Positions 1 to 8,741 of a DNA stretch of 64,000 bases are shown here, one piece after another. Origin of the DNA: Glycomyces tritici. Its GTDB lineage: Bacteria > Actinomycetota > Actinomycetes > Mycobacteriales > Micromonosporaceae. Location: contig NZ_JAUEMJ010000006.1 of NCBI RefSeq assembly GCF_030403505.1, positions 255,126 to 319,125 of the forward strand. Direction: 5' to 3'. The position numbers were made by a program, and so were the translations under genes. The stretch's first letter is position 1. Every line of letters starts with the position of its first letter. The notes under the pieces are model-generated. The model saw nothing but the letters and a program-made list of their open reading frames with translations. It made no database searches and had not been told where the DNA came from.

Positions 1-847
1 GGCCTTGGCCGTTCTGGGTGATGAGCCACCGGCCCATGTCGGCGGCGCTGGTGATGATCCCGCCCGAACCGGAGTTGTCGAGCATGCCGTCGACGGCCGC
101 GCCGCGGGGCATCCAGAGGCCGAAGAGGTTGTTGTACCCGAGCCCGGGGTCGATCAGTTCGTCCCGGGTGGCGCTGTGCTCCATGCCGAGCGGTGCGAAC
201 ACGCGCTCCGCCATGAACGCCTCGAAGGTCTGCCCGCTCGCGACCTCGACGAGGCGGGCGGCGACGTTGAAGTTCGGGTTCGCGTACTCCCAGTCGGTGC
301 CGGGATCGGTGGCGAGGGCGTCGTCGCCGAGGCGGGCGACGTAGTCCTCCAGGGAGGTGGCGTCCTGGAGTTCGACGACGTCGATCGAGGTGTCGGAGAA
401 CCCGGAAGTCTGGTTCAGGAGGTGCCGGGGGGTGATCGCGTCGACCCGCTCGTCGGCCATGTCGAACCCGGGGAGCTGGTCCGCGACGGGCTCGTCGAGG
501 GCGATCGCGCCCTCCTCGGCGAGGATCATGACGGCCATGGCGGTGAACGACTTCGAGACGGAGGCGACGCGGAACGGGCTGTCCTCGGTGATCTCCTCGC
601 CTTCGGAGTCGTGCCCGTACCCGGCGGCGAGGACGATCTCGTCGTCGCGGGTCACGACGACCGAGAGTCCGGGGACGCCGGAGGTTTCGTGGAGGTCGGT
701 CATGTAGGCGTCGATCGCCTCGGGGGTGAGCTCGGCCGCGGGTGCGGCGGCAGCGGCCGGGGCGGTGAAGCCCAAGGCGGCCAAGGCGATCCCGCCGGCG
801 GCGACGCTCTTGGTGAGGAGGGATCTGGCGGGGTGTCTCGGTTCCAT
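1..847 (-). CDS. Serine hydrolase, beta-lactamase/DD-peptidase family (C-terminus beyond window)
   Basis: The gene runs off the left edge; about 282 residues are visible, starting at the ATG at 847. A Tat/Sec-like N-terminus (Arg-rich, then an Ala/Gly-rich hydrophobic stretch to about residue 35) points to export. The nucleophile motif SVSK (S95, K98) and a later YAN motif (in WEYANPN) are those of class C beta-lactamases and their esterase/DD-peptidase relatives. The third motif (KTG/HxG type) is not in view, so the substrate cannot be inferred. Beta-lactamase activity is only one of several options; secreted esterase or D-amino peptidase are equally possible. It is transcribed alone, away from a shared 79-bp gap with the phosphotransferase. 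Confidence 0.85.
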   Translation of the reverse strand, partial: MEPRHPARSLLTKSVAAGGIALAALGFTAPAAAAAPAAELTPEAIDAYMTDLHETSGVPGLSVVVTRDDEIVLAAGYGHDSEGEEITEDSPFRVASVSKSFTAMAVMILAEEGAIALDEPVADQLPGFDMADERVDAITPRHLLNQTSGFSDTSIDVVELQDATSLEDYVARLGDDALATDPGTDWEYANPNFNVAARLVEVASGQTFEAFMAERVFAPLGMEHSATRDELIDPGLGYNNLFGLWMPRGAAVDGMLDNSGSGGIITSAADMGRWLITQNGQG

Positions 848-926
848 GCTTCGAGGTTATGGATTTTCGGGGCCCCTGCCCGCTGCCGAATGTCCTGAAC
901 CACCCCTGCCGAAAGTCAGGGGTCCG

Positions 927-1874
927 TCAGTGCAGCGCGTCCCGGTTGGCGAGGTATCCGAGCCAGCTGCGGCACTCATCGACGTGCTCGACCCCCAGGT
1001 AGGGGGCGGCCCACATGATGAATCCGGCCGCGTCGCACATCCCGGCGAGGTCGAAGGCGAGCGGGAGGAGCTGCAGTTCGGTCGGGGTGAGGGGCCGGAT
1101 CTTCCGGTAGCCCGCGAGCGCGGCCTCCGCGACGGCGGCCGGGAGCCGCCGGTCCGGCTGCTCCAGGGCCGCGTACTGCAGGGCCCTGGCGAGGTCGAGG
1201 ATCAGGGGCCCGTGGTTGAGCTCGTCGAAGTCGAGCACGGCGGTGACCCGGCCGTCTTCGACCAGGAGGTTCTGGCGGTGGAGGTCGTGGTGGAGCGGGC
1301 CCGCGGGCTGCTCGCCGAGGAGCGCCAGGTCTTCGGCGTGCCGGTCGAGGAAGTCGCGGACCGCTGCGCGCCAGTGGTCCGCGCCCGTGAGGTCGACGTC
1401 GCTGGAGGCCGCGGTCTCGAGGAGGCAGGTCCGGTCGGTGACGGGGATGCGGTCGTCGGTCCAGCCCGCCGCGTCCGTGTGCATCCGGGCGAGCAGGGCC
1501 CCGGACTGCTCGGCCAGGTCCGGTGTCATCGCGGGCGGCACCTCGCCGGAGGCGAAGGGGAACACCGCAATCGGCTTCCCCGCGACCAGCGCGAAGCGTT
1601 CGCCGCTGTCGGCGGTGAACGGTGCGGGCGTGGGGAATCCGCTGCCCGCGAGGTGCGCGACGAGGGCGAGTTCTGCTCTGACCTTCGCGGGTTCGGAGCG
1701 CACGTACTCGCGCACGACCACGTCGCCGCGGTCCGTGGCGACCCGCGCGTTGACGTTGTCCTCGCCGCCCGTCAGCGGCTCTGCCTTACCTCGGGCCTCG
1801 AGGCCGAAGCGGGCGAGGAAGACGGGCAGGTTGAGCCGGAGTTCGCCGTTCGGCGAGGAAGGGTTGCCGCTCAT
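927..1874 (-). CDS. Phosphotransferase enzyme family protein (APH / homoserine kinase II-like)
   Basis: 315 residues with the aminoglycoside phosphotransferase/choline kinase fold. The Brenner motif HHDLHRQN gives the catalytic base D197, and VLDFDE gives the metal-binding D215. The N-lobe starts near residue 30 (PLTGGEDNVN), with VVVREY as the nucleotide-binding beta-strand. The overall length and the gap between motifs resemble the ThrB type II / COG2334 group more than true antibiotic kinases. The substrate is unknown. It could be a small-molecule kinase such as homoserine or a sugar-amine kinase; antibiotic resistance is possible but nothing nearby supports it. The preceding gap of 260 bp shows no gene. 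Confidence 0.8.
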   Translation of the reverse strand: MSGNPSSPNGELRLNLPVFLARFGLEARGKAEPLTGGEDNVNARVATDRGDVVVREYVRSEPAKVRAELALVAHLAGSGFPTPAPFTADSGERFALVAGKPIAVFPFASGEVPPAMTPDLAEQSGALLARMHTDAAGWTDDRIPVTDRTCLLETAASSDVDLTGADHWRAAVRDFLDRHAEDLALLGEQPAGPLHHDLHRQNLLVEDGRVTAVLDFDELNHGPLILDLARALQYAALEQPDRRLPAAVAEAALAGYRKIRPLTPTELQLLPLAFDLAGMCDAAGFIMWAAPYLGVEHVDECRSWLGYLANRDALH

Positions 1875-2136
1875 GCCGTCAGCATTCCCGAGGGGGTGAT
1901 CGCGGGCAAGGGATTTAGTACTCGCGGTGTGACGGCCGGTCGGCGGATCACGGCACGGACGGCACTGCGGAGATGGGGAACCCGGACCCGCAAGACGAAG
2001 GGCCGCAAGGCACCCGGTCGGCTGGGCGACGCGATCCGCGATTGGCGTCAGTTCGCCGGCGGGACCTCACCGTTGGAGTCAGGTCGGTGCCGGTTCCCGT
2101 CTCCGCAAGGCGGAGGGCTACACGGCTCCCGGTCGG

Positions 2137-2718
2137 TCAGGCGCCGCCCGATCCGCTGACCGGGCGCCAGCCCGCAGGCGGATCCTCGCCCACGCGGCCG
2201 TCGACGGCCTCCCGCAGCAGGTCGGCGTGGCCGGTGTGGCGGCCGTACTCCTCCACCATGTCGAACACGACGCGGCGCACGCTCAGATGCCCCATCCCCG
2301 GCCATTCGAGATGCGCGGGCTGATCGAGACCGCCCTCTTCGAGGATCGCCGCGAGCCGCTCGCGCGAGCGCGCCACCGCCTGGTCCCACAGGTCGTAGAG
2401 GAACTCCGGCGAGTCCTCGGCGGCCGACGTGAACACCCAGTTCTCATCGGTGTCGGCGAGCAGGGGCTCGTCCCAGTCCGGGCCCGGCGCGCGACCCCGG
2501 AGCTTCCAGTTGAACGTCACGTCCTCAGCGCGCGCAAGGTGCTTCAGCAGCCCGCCCAGCGTCAGCGCCGACGCGCCGATCCGCGTGTCCAGTCCCGCCG
2601 CGTCCAGGTCGTCGGCCTTCCAGCGGAACGTCGCCCGCAGCCGGTCCAGCGCCCCCAGCAGGTGCGCCTCTTCGGTGCCCGCCAGCGGCGGTTCCCACCA
2701 GCATTCGTCTTCGCTCAT
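2137..2718 (-). CDS. DinB/DUF664 family protein (mycothiol-dependent transferase-like)
   Basis: 193 residues from the ATG at 2718. The sequence fits the DinB/YfiT four-helix metal-binding fold in its DUF664 branch: a conserved N-terminal segment ending TRIGASALTLGGLLKHLARAE supplies the first His, and a C-terminal GRHTGHADLLREAVDGR supplies the usual HxGxAD pair. In actinobacteria this family includes mycothiol- or bacillithiol-dependent S-transferases. The specific substrate is not known. The gene stands alone and diverges from the MFS exporter across 210 bp. Confidence 0.8.
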   Translation of the reverse strand: MSEDECWWEPPLAGTEEAHLLGALDRLRATFRWKADDLDAAGLDTRIGASALTLGGLLKHLARAEDVTFNWKLRGRAPGPDWDEPLLADTDENWVFTSAAEDSPEFLYDLWDQAVARSRERLAAILEEGGLDQPAHLEWPGMGHLSVRRVVFDMVEEYGRHTGHADLLREAVDGRVGEDPPAGWRPVSGSGGA

Positions 2719-2928
2719 CCCGCCACCGTAGACCGCAGGTCCGACATCCGGGCCAAATGCGTTGCGCCCGCCGCGCCCGCCCGCATAGGGTCGCGCACAT
2801 GGTGAATCCGGAATCGGACACGGCAGGGGCTGCCGGTCACCCGCCAGCCCCCTGAAGCAACGACCCCGGGGCCGCTGGCCGCGGTGACGAGACGTCCCAC
2901 AGACCGCTCGACACCACGGAGCCATCCG

Positions 2929-4071
2929 ATGCCGCTTCCCGTATACCTGCTCGCCCTGGCCGTCTTCGCCATGGGCACTTCCGAATTCATGCTCGCCGGC
3001 CTCCTGCCGGACCTCGCCGCCGACCTTGGCGTCACCGTCGCCGACGCCGGGCTCCTCACGACGGCGTTCGCCGCCGGCATGGTCGTCGGCGCGCCGCTCA
3101 CCGCCGCCCTCGCCCGCCGCCGGCCCCCGCGCGCGACCCTCCTCGCGTTCCTCGGCCTGTTCCTGGCCGCCCACGTCGTCGGCGCGGTCACGGACGTGTT
3201 CCCGGTCCTGCTCGCCACCCGCGTCGTCGCGGCGCTCGCGAACGCCGGGTTCCTCGCCGTCGCCCTCACCGCCGCCACGGCGCTCGTCGCACCCGACCGG
3301 AAGGGCCGCGCCCTCGCCGTCCTCCTGGGCGGCACCACCATCGCCACCATCGCGGGCGTCCCCGGCGGGGCGCTCCTCGGCGCGCTCCTCGACTGGCGCG
3401 CGACCTTCTGGGCGGTCGCGCTCCTGTGCCTGCCCGCCGCCCTCGGCCTCCTGCGCGGGCTTCCGGACACCCGCGAGGCGGACGGCCCGCGCCTGCGCAC
3501 CGAGCTCGCCGCACTGCGCCGGCCCCGGCTGCTCCTGGTCATGGGCTTGGGCGCACTCGTGAACGCGGCGACGTTCGGCGCGTTCACGTACATCGCGCCC
3601 GTCGTCACCGGGACCGCCGGACTCGGCGCACTGTGGGTCCCCGTCGTGCTCGTGCTCTTCGGTGCCGGCTCGTTCACCGGCGTCACCGTCGCCGGGCGCT
3701 GGTCCGACCGCCGGCCCGGCCGGGTCGTCGCCGTCGCGGGCCCGGCCCTGCTCCTCGGCTGGTGCGCCCTTGGCCTCTGGGCCGGGCACCCCGCGGTACT
3801 GCTCCCGCTCGCGTTCACCCAGGGCGCGTTGGCGTTCGCGGTCGGCAGCACCCTCATCGCCCGGGTCCTCCACGAAGCGGCGGACGCCCCCACGATGGCC
3901 GGCTCCTACGCCACCGCCGCGCTCAACGTCGGCGCCGCGATCGGGCCCGTCATCGCCGCGTTCGCGCTGGGCACCGGCCCGACCGGGCCGCTATGGGCCG
4001 CAACGGTCCTCGTCGCCGCGGCGCTGCTCGTCGCGGTGCCCGCGCGCAGGGTGTTCGTGCCGCTCAGGTAG
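2929..4071 (+). CDS. MFS efflux transporter, Cmx/CmlR chloramphenicol-exporter type
   Basis: 380 residues with 12 predicted membrane helices. The ATG at 2929 is chosen because ACGGAG sits 8 nt upstream and the protein then begins MPLPVYLLALAVFAMGTSEF, the hallmark start of actinobacterial chloramphenicol exporters (Streptomyces CmlR, Cmx). Further family blocks are LTTAFAAGMVVGAPL, VVAALANAGFLAVAL and APTMAGSYATAALNVGAA. From family knowledge it would use the proton gradient to expel chloramphenicol-like drugs; the substrate here is inferred. Its last 8 bases overlap the 3' end of the convergent TetR gene, which could indicate either shared regulation or simple packing. Confidence 0.85.
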   Translation: MPLPVYLLALAVFAMGTSEFMLAGLLPDLAADLGVTVADAGLLTTAFAAGMVVGAPLTAALARRRPPRATLLAFLGLFLAAHVVGAVTDVFPVLLATRVVAALANAGFLAVALTAATALVAPDRKGRALAVLLGGTTIATIAGVPGGALLGALLDWRATFWAVALLCLPAALGLLRGLPDTREADGPRLRTELAALRRPRLLLVMGLGALVNAATFGAFTYIAPVVTGTAGLGALWVPVVLVLFGAGSFTGVTVAGRWSDRRPGRVVAVAGPALLLGWCALGLWAGHPAVLLPLAFTQGALAFAVGSTLIARVLHEAADAPTMAGSYATAALNVGAAIGPVIAAFALGTGPTGPLWAATVLVAAALLVAVPARRVFVPLR

Positions 4072-4654
4072 CGGTCAGCGTGTCGGCGACCGCGCCGACC
4101 GCGGTCCGCACCAGTTCGGGCAGGGCGTCGCGGTCGCCGATGAGGATGAGCAGCCAGTAGAAGATCGGGCCGAGCAGCAGGGCGTGGACGATCGCGGCGT
4201 CCGGCATCGCCTCCAGTTCGCCGCGCTCGACGGCGCGCGCGAGGACGGTGTCGATCACGAACCGCTCGCGCTCGATGAACGTCCCGGTGAAGCGGGCCCC
4301 GAGCGACTTGTCCCCGTGGATGTCGGCCAAGAGCCCGTGCAGGACATCGGGGGGCGCGGTCGAGAGCTGCCCGGCGATGACCTCGCCGATGGCCTGCAGG
4401 TCGCCGCGCAGGGAGCCCGAGTCGGGCGGCGGCTGCTCCTCCATGTCGTGCACGGTGGCCGCGAAGATCATCTCCTGCTTGGTGGTGAACCGCCGGTAGA
4501 TCGCGGCCTTGCCGATCCCGGCCCGGGACGCGACCGCGTCCACGGTGAGCTTCGCGTACCCGCGTTCGGCCAGGAGCTCCCGCGTCGCGGCGGCGATGGC
4601 GTGATCGATCTGGCCGTCTCGCGGGCGGCCCACGGGTTGCTTCGCTTCCAGCAT
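4064..4654 (-). CDS. TetR/AcrR family transcriptional regulator
   Basis: 196 residues from the ATG at 4654 (an in-frame TTG at 4675 is less likely). The N-terminal HTH is clear: AIAAATRELLAERGYAKLTV, then ASRAGIGKAAIYRRF at residues ~35-55. The C-terminal ligand domain is of the TetR_C_16-like kind and does not reveal the ligand. It diverges from the DUF6463 membrane-protein gene, with a 36-bp inverted repeat between them that covers both promoters, so it probably represses itself and DUF6463. It converges with the MFS exporter at its 3' end. Confidence 0.88.
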   Translation of the reverse strand: MLEAKQPVGRPRDGQIDHAIAAATRELLAERGYAKLTVDAVASRAGIGKAAIYRRFTTKQEMIFAATVHDMEEQPPPDSGSLRGDLQAIGEVIAGQLSTAPPDVLHGLLADIHGDKSLGARFTGTFIERERFVIDTVLARAVERGELEAMPDAAIVHALLLGPIFYWLLILIGDRDALPELVRTAVGAVADTLTAT

Positions 4655-4664
4655 GGACCTAGGA

Positions 4665-4700
4665 TACGGAACCAAGAGTATTGAAACTATCAGTTCCGTA
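4665..4700. promoter_or_regulatory. Probable TetR operator (inverted repeat)
   Basis: Perfect 8-bp arms TACGGAAC (4665-4672) and GTTCCGTA (4693-4700), separated by 20 bp of AT-rich DNA. The repeat lies exactly between the divergent starts of the TetR gene (4654) and the DUF6463 gene (4714), 13 bp before the latter's start and overlapping the promoter zone. This is seen directly; the assignment to the neighbouring TetR is inference. Confidence 0.6.
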
Positions 4701-4713
4701 ATTAGGAGTCGTC

Positions 4714-5118
4714 ATGATCAAATGGGCCGGACGGATCTTCGTCTTCCTCGGCACCGCGCACATGGTCCTCAGCCTCGCGATGACCGCTCCGAAACGCGCC
4801 GCCGCCTGGTTCGGGGCGGAACTGTGGCGCCCCGAAGGGGGCTTCACCGAGATGAACCCGACCATGGGCGCGTACTGGTTCTCCTTCGCCAGTTTCGGCG
4901 GGCCGCTGGTGGTGCTCGGCCTCGCAATCCTCTGGATCGACCGGCGCGGCCTGGTCCCGCCCGCGTACCTCGGCTGGATCCTGCTCGCCTGGACGCTGGT
5001 GAACACGGCGATCCTGCTGCCGTCGCCCTGGATCGTGGGCGTGGTCGGCGCAGTCCTCTACCTCGCAGGCGTCCGCCGCGCGAACCGCCCGGCCGACCCG
5101 CTCGTGGCGAGCCGGTGA
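4714..5118 (+). CDS. DUF6463 family integral membrane protein
   Basis: 134 residues with four predicted membrane helices, starting MIKWAGRIFVFLGTAHMVL. The ATG at 4714 has TAGGAG 6-10 nt upstream. The conserved features (GTAHM in helix 1, the FGGPLVVLG helix, a final LYLAGVRRA) match the DUF6463 family of small actinobacterial membrane proteins, whose function is unknown. It is controlled most likely by the divergent TetR through the inverted repeat just upstream, and its transcript ends at the strong hairpin at 5141. Confidence 0.75.
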   Translation: MIKWAGRIFVFLGTAHMVLSLAMTAPKRAAAWFGAELWRPEGGFTEMNPTMGAYWFSFASFGGPLVVLGLAILWIDRRGLVPPAYLGWILLAWTLVNTAILLPSPWIVGVVGAVLYLAGVRRANRPADPLVASR

Positions 5119-5140
5119 GCCCGACCGCCTTCGCACCGGT

Positions 5141-5178
5141 CGATGCCGCTCCCCAGGCTGACCTGGGGAGCGGCATCG
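5141..5178. terminator. Bidirectional terminator hairpin
   Basis: A perfect 17-bp inverted repeat (arms 5141-5157 and 5162-5178, CGATGCCGCTCCCCAGG and its complement) with a 4-nt loop. It sits between the convergent DUF6463 and VOC genes. There is no long U-tract, as is common in actinobacteria. Confidence 0.85.
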
Positions 5179-5203
5179 ACGCCACCCCGGCCTGGGACAA
5201 GCC

Positions 5204-5569
5204 CTAGTCGACCGGGGCGACCCGGATCAGGTTGCCGTCGGGGTCGGCCACGAGGAAGGTGCGGCCGAAGACGTCGTCATACGGTTCGGTGACCACCTTG
5301 GCGCCCTTGGCCTTCCACTCCTCGTACAGGGCGTCTACCGAGGCCGGGGCGCCCTCGACGGCGACGCACAGCTCACTGGTGCGGTGATCGACCTCGGCGA
5401 GGTCGAACGGGACCCGGCTCCACAGAGCCAACTGGACACCGCCGCCGATGTCGAAGGCGATGAACCCGGGCGTCTCGAAGACCGGCTTCAGATCGAAGAG
5501 GCCGCCGTAGAAGCGTGCTGAGGCCGGGGCGTCAGCGACGTAGACGATGAACTGGTTCGGTGCGGGCAT
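5204..5569 (-). CDS. VOC family protein (glyoxalase/bleomycin-resistance fold)
   Basis: 121 residues from the ATG at 5569 (MPAPNQFIVYVADAPASARFY). It has the paired beta-alpha-beta-beta-beta modules of the vicinal oxygen chelate superfamily: the first around residues 5-60, the second ending in FLVADPDGNLIRVAPVD. The last segment carries the usual DPDGN turn and metal or ligand residues. The family covers dioxygenases, glyoxalases and drug-binding proteins, and no specific ligand can be assigned. It diverges from the WYL regulator across 88 bp, a frequent actinobacterial pairing that suggests the regulator controls it. Confidence 0.85.
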   Translation of the reverse strand: MPAPNQFIVYVADAPASARFYGGLFDLKPVFETPGFIAFDIGGGVQLALWSRVPFDLAEVDHRTSELCVAVEGAPASVDALYEEWKAKGAKVVTEPYDDVFGRTFLVADPDGNLIRVAPVD

Positions 5570-5657
5570 TGGCTGCCGTCCTCTCGAAGCGATTGACCGG
5601 GCCACCCTAGGAGCGGAAGGCGACAGGAACTGTCGGGTTCTCGAGGAGAATCGGGGC

Positions 5658-6596
5658 GTGACCCCAGACAAGTTCTTCTCGCTCGTCCTCGCCCTCCAGA
5701 CCCGTCCCGAGACCACGGTGGCCGCGATCGCCGCCGAGACCGGGTCGTCAGAGCGGACCGTCCAGCGCGACCTCAGATGGCTCCAGGACGCCGGCTTCCC
5801 GGTGGTGCTGCGGCGCGGCCGCTACGGCGGCGTGTTCATGCTCCCCGGCGGGACCCTCGACATGACCCGTCTGACCCCCGGCGAGCGGGATCAACTGGCG
5901 CTCAACGGACTCGACGACGAGCAGCGGCGCCGACTCGGCGTCGCAGAGGAGGGCGGGCGGGCCCGCCGCAAGGTCGCGGCCCGCGCCGGGAACGACCTGC
6001 TCGCCGTCAACGACCTGGTGGTCAGCGACAACCGGCCGTGGTTCGGCCGCGAACCCACCGGGACCTCCCCTGCGGCGCTCATCGGGGACCTGCGCTCGGG
6101 TGCGCGCCTCAAGATCCTCTATGCCCGTGAAGGCGGGGAACCGCGTTGGCGCACCGTCGACCCCTACGGGCTCCTCGCGAAGGGCGGGCGCTGGTACCTG
6201 ATCGCCGACGAGCTCGGGAAGGCGCGGATGTGGAACCTCGCCAGGGTCGAGCGGTGGGACGCGCTGCGGGTGCCGCGGCGGCTGCGCCCCGGCGCGGGCC
6301 TCGCCGCCACCGCACGGGAGCTGACCGAGCGGTGGGACGCGGGCGGCGGGCTCGAAGTGCGCTTCGTGCTCAAGGACCGCCAGCGCGGGCGCGCGGAACG
6401 GATCTTCGGCTCCCGCCTGGCCCTCGGCGAGGCGGCCGAACCGGGATGGACGCACGCCGTGCTGCGCTGCCACGTCGTCGACGAGGTGTGCCAGCTCCTG
6501 TCGTTCGGCGACTCCGCGACGGTCCTCGACCCGCCCGAGGCCCGCGAGAAGGTCAGGGAGCTGGCGGCGGGCATCCTTGCGCACTACGGGGACTGA
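5658..6596 (+). CDS. WYL domain transcriptional regulator (YafY type)
   Basis: 312 residues from a GTG at 5658 preceded by GAGGAGAA. The order is a winged HTH (TVAAIAAETGSSERTVQRDLRWLQDAGFPV, residues ~20-50), a linker, a WYL domain around 135-205 (the core reads RTVDPYGLLAKGGRWYLIA) and a WCX C-terminal domain. WYL proteins sense nucleotides or single-stranded nucleic acids and regulate stress or defence genes; here the likely target is the divergent VOC gene. The N-terminal HTH is intact. Confidence 0.88.
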   Translation: MTPDKFFSLVLALQTRPETTVAAIAAETGSSERTVQRDLRWLQDAGFPVVLRRGRYGGVFMLPGGTLDMTRLTPGERDQLALNGLDDEQRRRLGVAEEGGRARRKVAARAGNDLLAVNDLVVSDNRPWFGREPTGTSPAALIGDLRSGARLKILYAREGGEPRWRTVDPYGLLAKGGRWYLIADELGKARMWNLARVERWDALRVPRRLRPGAGLAATARELTERWDAGGGLEVRFVLKDRQRGRAERIFGSRLALGEAAEPGWTHAVLRCHVVDEVCQLLSFGDSATVLDPPEAREKVRELAAGILAHYGD

Positions 6597-6638
6597 TCGA
6601 AGGGACCGGTCCCGCGCCGCCGCGCCTAACATCGGTCC

Positions 6639-7154
6639 ATGGACGCCTCAACCGCCTCGCGGCTCCTCGCCCCCGCACTGCTCCTCCTGCTCGCGGCCGG
6701 CTGCACCGGCGAGACCGGGACCGTCGATCCCGCTCCGGAGTCCTCCGGCGCAGCGGCCACCGTCGAAGCGACCGAGCCCGAGCCGAGTCCGACCCCCGAG
6801 CCGCCGACCGCCGCCGACGGGACCGACTACGCCGCCTGCGGCGACGGCAGTTGCGAAGTGGCCGTGAGCGAACCGGTCGACATTGGACTCGACGGCTTCA
6901 CGCTGCAGATCACGGCCGTCACCCAGGACGGCGTCGACATCACCGCCGAACGCGGCGGCGGCTCCACCTCCGCGGGGATCTCCGGCGGCTACTGTGTGGC
7001 GTTCCTGACCGAGAACGGCGTCCAGACCGGCTGCTACGGCGGGTTCGTCGGCGACGAGCGCCCGCCGCTCCCCGAGGCCGAGGCGGGCGTGCTCATCGTG
7101 GAGCTGCTCGCCTTCACGGCGGGAACGGCGATCGTCCGCATCACCTCGCTCTGA
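6639..7154 (+). CDS. Hypothetical lipoprotein
   Basis: 171 residues with a lipoprotein signal peptide ending LLAAGC (lipidated C22). A Pro/Glu/Thr-rich linker (about residues 28-62, PEPSPTPEPPTAADG) follows, as in many actinobacterial surface lipoproteins. The folded part begins with YAACGDGSCEVAV and contains four Cys that may form two disulfides. No known domain is recognised. It follows the WYL gene by 42 bp but has its own start context, and the role is unknown. Confidence 0.75.
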   Translation: MDASTASRLLAPALLLLLAAGCTGETGTVDPAPESSGAAATVEATEPEPSPTPEPPTAADGTDYAACGDGSCEVAVSEPVDIGLDGFTLQITAVTQDGVDITAERGGGSTSAGISGGYCVAFLTENGVQTGCYGGFVGDERPPLPEAEAGVLIVELLAFTAGTAIVRITSL

Positions 7155-7214
7155 GCGCCCCGGGCGGTCTGGACCGGCCCGCGCAGGCGGTCTAGCGGGG
7201 TTGCTCAATCACCC

Positions 7215-8273
7215 TTAGAGGCGGTTGGCGAGGCTGACGACCTCGACGTCCATCGACGAGTTCGCCGGGAAGTCGATCACGGACGGGGCCACACCGGCCG
7301 AGACCAGGTGCGATCCGAGGGCGGCGACCATCGCGCCGTTGTCCGTGCACAGCTTCGGGCGCGGGTAGCGCAGCGTGATGCCGGCGTCCTCGGCGCGCTC
7401 CACCGCGAGGGTCCGCAGCCGCGAGTTCGCGGCGACGCCGCCGCCGAGGAGGATCGTGTCGACCCCGTGCTCCTTCGCCGCGAGGATCGCCTTCTGGGTG
7501 AGCACGTCGCAGACCGCCTCCTGGAACGCCGCGGCCACGTCGTTCACCGGGACGTTGTTGCCTTCGGCCCGTTGGGCCTCGATCCAGCGGGCCACGGCGG
7601 TCTTCAAACCGGAGAAGGAGAAGTCGTACCGGTGCTTCTCCATGTCCTTCGCGGCGGTGAGGCCGCGCGGGAAGCGCACGAACGCCCGGTCGCCTTCCTT
7701 GGCGGCCTTGTCGATGTAGGGCCCGCCGGGGAACGGCAGGCCGAGCAGGCGCGCGACCTTGTCGAACGCCTCGCCGGCGGCGTCGTCGATGCTCGCGCCC
7801 AGCTGCGTGACCTTCCCGGCGAGGTCCTCGACCATCATGATCGAGGAGTGGCCGCCCGAGACGAGCAGGCCGATCGCCGGCTCCGGGATCGGGCCGTTCT
7901 CCAGGGTGTCGACCGCGATGTGCGCGCTCAAGTGGTTGACGCCGTAGAGGGGCACGCCCGTGGCGATCGAGTAGGCCTTCGCCGCGCCGACGCCGACCAT
8001 GAGCGCCCCGGCGAGGCCGGGACCCGCGGTGACGGCGATGCCGTCGAGGTCGTTCAGGGTGAGCCCGGCGTCGTCCAGGGCCCGCTGCACGGTGGGCACC
8101 ATCGCCTCCAGGTGCGCGCGGCTGGCGACCTCGGGCACGACCCCGCCGAAGCGGGCGTGCTCGTCGACCGACGACGCCACGGCGTCGGCCAGCAGCTCGT
8201 GGCCGCGCACGATCCCGACACCGGTCTCGTCGCACGAGGTCTCGATGCCCATCACCACAGGGTTGTTCTTCAC
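7215..8273 (-). CDS. tsaD: tRNA N6-adenosine threonylcarbamoyltransferase TsaD
   Basis: 352 residues. TsaD transfers the threonylcarbamoyl group to A37 of ANN-decoding tRNAs, together with TsaB and TsaE, both encoded just upstream. The iron-binding pair NHLSAH (H114, H118), the start [13 protein letters not shown] and the C-terminal block [12 protein letters not shown] are diagnostic. The GTG start at 8273 overlaps the rimI stop (GTGA), which indicates translational coupling; an internal ATG 7 codons later (MGIETSC) is an alternative. It is the last gene of the tsaE-tsaB-rimI-tsaD run. Confidence 0.97.
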   Translation of the reverse strand: MKNNPVVMGIETSCDETGVGIVRGHELLADAVASSVDEHARFGGVVPEVASRAHLEAMVPTVQRALDDAGLTLNDLDGIAVTAGPGLAGALMVGVGAAKAYSIATGVPLYGVNHLSAHIAVDTLENGPIPEPAIGLLVSGGHSSIMMVEDLAGKVTQLGASIDDAAGEAFDKVARLLGLPFPGGPYIDKAAKEGDRAFVRFPRGLTAAKDMEKHRYDFSFSGLKTAVARWIEAQRAEGNNVPVNDVAAAFQEAVCDVLTQKAILAAKEHGVDTILLGGGVAANSRLRTLAVERAEDAGITLRYPRPKLCTDNGAMVAALGSHLVSAGVAPSVIDFPANSSMDVEVVSLANRL

Positions 8274-8713
8274 AGGTCCATCCTCATCACCGCGGCATCC
8301 GTGCCAGTGTGCTGGTAGTAGTTCTTGCGCACCCCTAGCCCCACGAAACCGTACCCGTCGTACAGGCGCTGGGCCGGGACGTTGTCGACGGCGACCTCCA
8401 GGTACACCGCCTTCACGCCGTGCGCCCGGCCCCGGGCGATCAGATCGTCCATGAGCATCCGCGCCACACCCCTGCGGCGCGCCTCGGCGCTGACGGCGAT
8501 GTTGTTGAGCCACAGCTCATCGCCGTTGAGCGCGGTCCCCGCGTAGCCGAGGATGCGCTCACCGTCGAAGACCGCGCGGTAGTCGTTCCCGGCCGAGAGC
8601 TCGGTCCACAGCAGTCCCTCGCTCCAGGCCTCGGGCCCGAAGATCGCGGTCTCCATCTCGGCGACGGCGGGCAGGTGCCACCAGCGCAGCCGGTCGATCC
8701 GCAAGTCGTTCAT
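8270..8713 (-). CDS. rimI: Ribosomal protein bS18 alanine N-acetyltransferase RimI
   Basis: 147 residues from the ATG at 8713 (an in-frame GTG at 8731 would add six residues). GNAT fold: the acetyl-CoA loop reads [10 protein letters not shown], followed by [19 protein letters not shown], typical of RimI. It is predicted to acetylate the N-terminal Ala of bS18. Location between tsaB and tsaD is the standard bacterial arrangement and supports the name over other GNATs. It overlaps tsaD by 4 nt. Confidence 0.9.
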   Translation of the reverse strand: MNDLRIDRLRWWHLPAVAEMETAIFGPEAWSEGLLWTELSAGNDYRAVFDGERILGYAGTALNGDELWLNNIAVSAEARRRGVARMLMDDLIARGRAHGVKAVYLEVAVDNVPAQRLYDGYGFVGLGVRKNYYQHTGTDAAVMRMDL

Positions 8714-8741
8714 CGCATCAAGCTGTACCACGCGACGGCGT

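Noticed and set aside
5..898. Plus-strand frame opposite the first hydrolase
   Set aside because: Low-complexity Gly/Val/Glu product; the minus strand encodes a beta-lactamase-fold protein with SVSK and YAN motifs.
1875..2136. Gene in the gap between the phosphotransferase and the DinB-like gene
   Set aside because: No frame with credible start or composition; no RNA motif seen.
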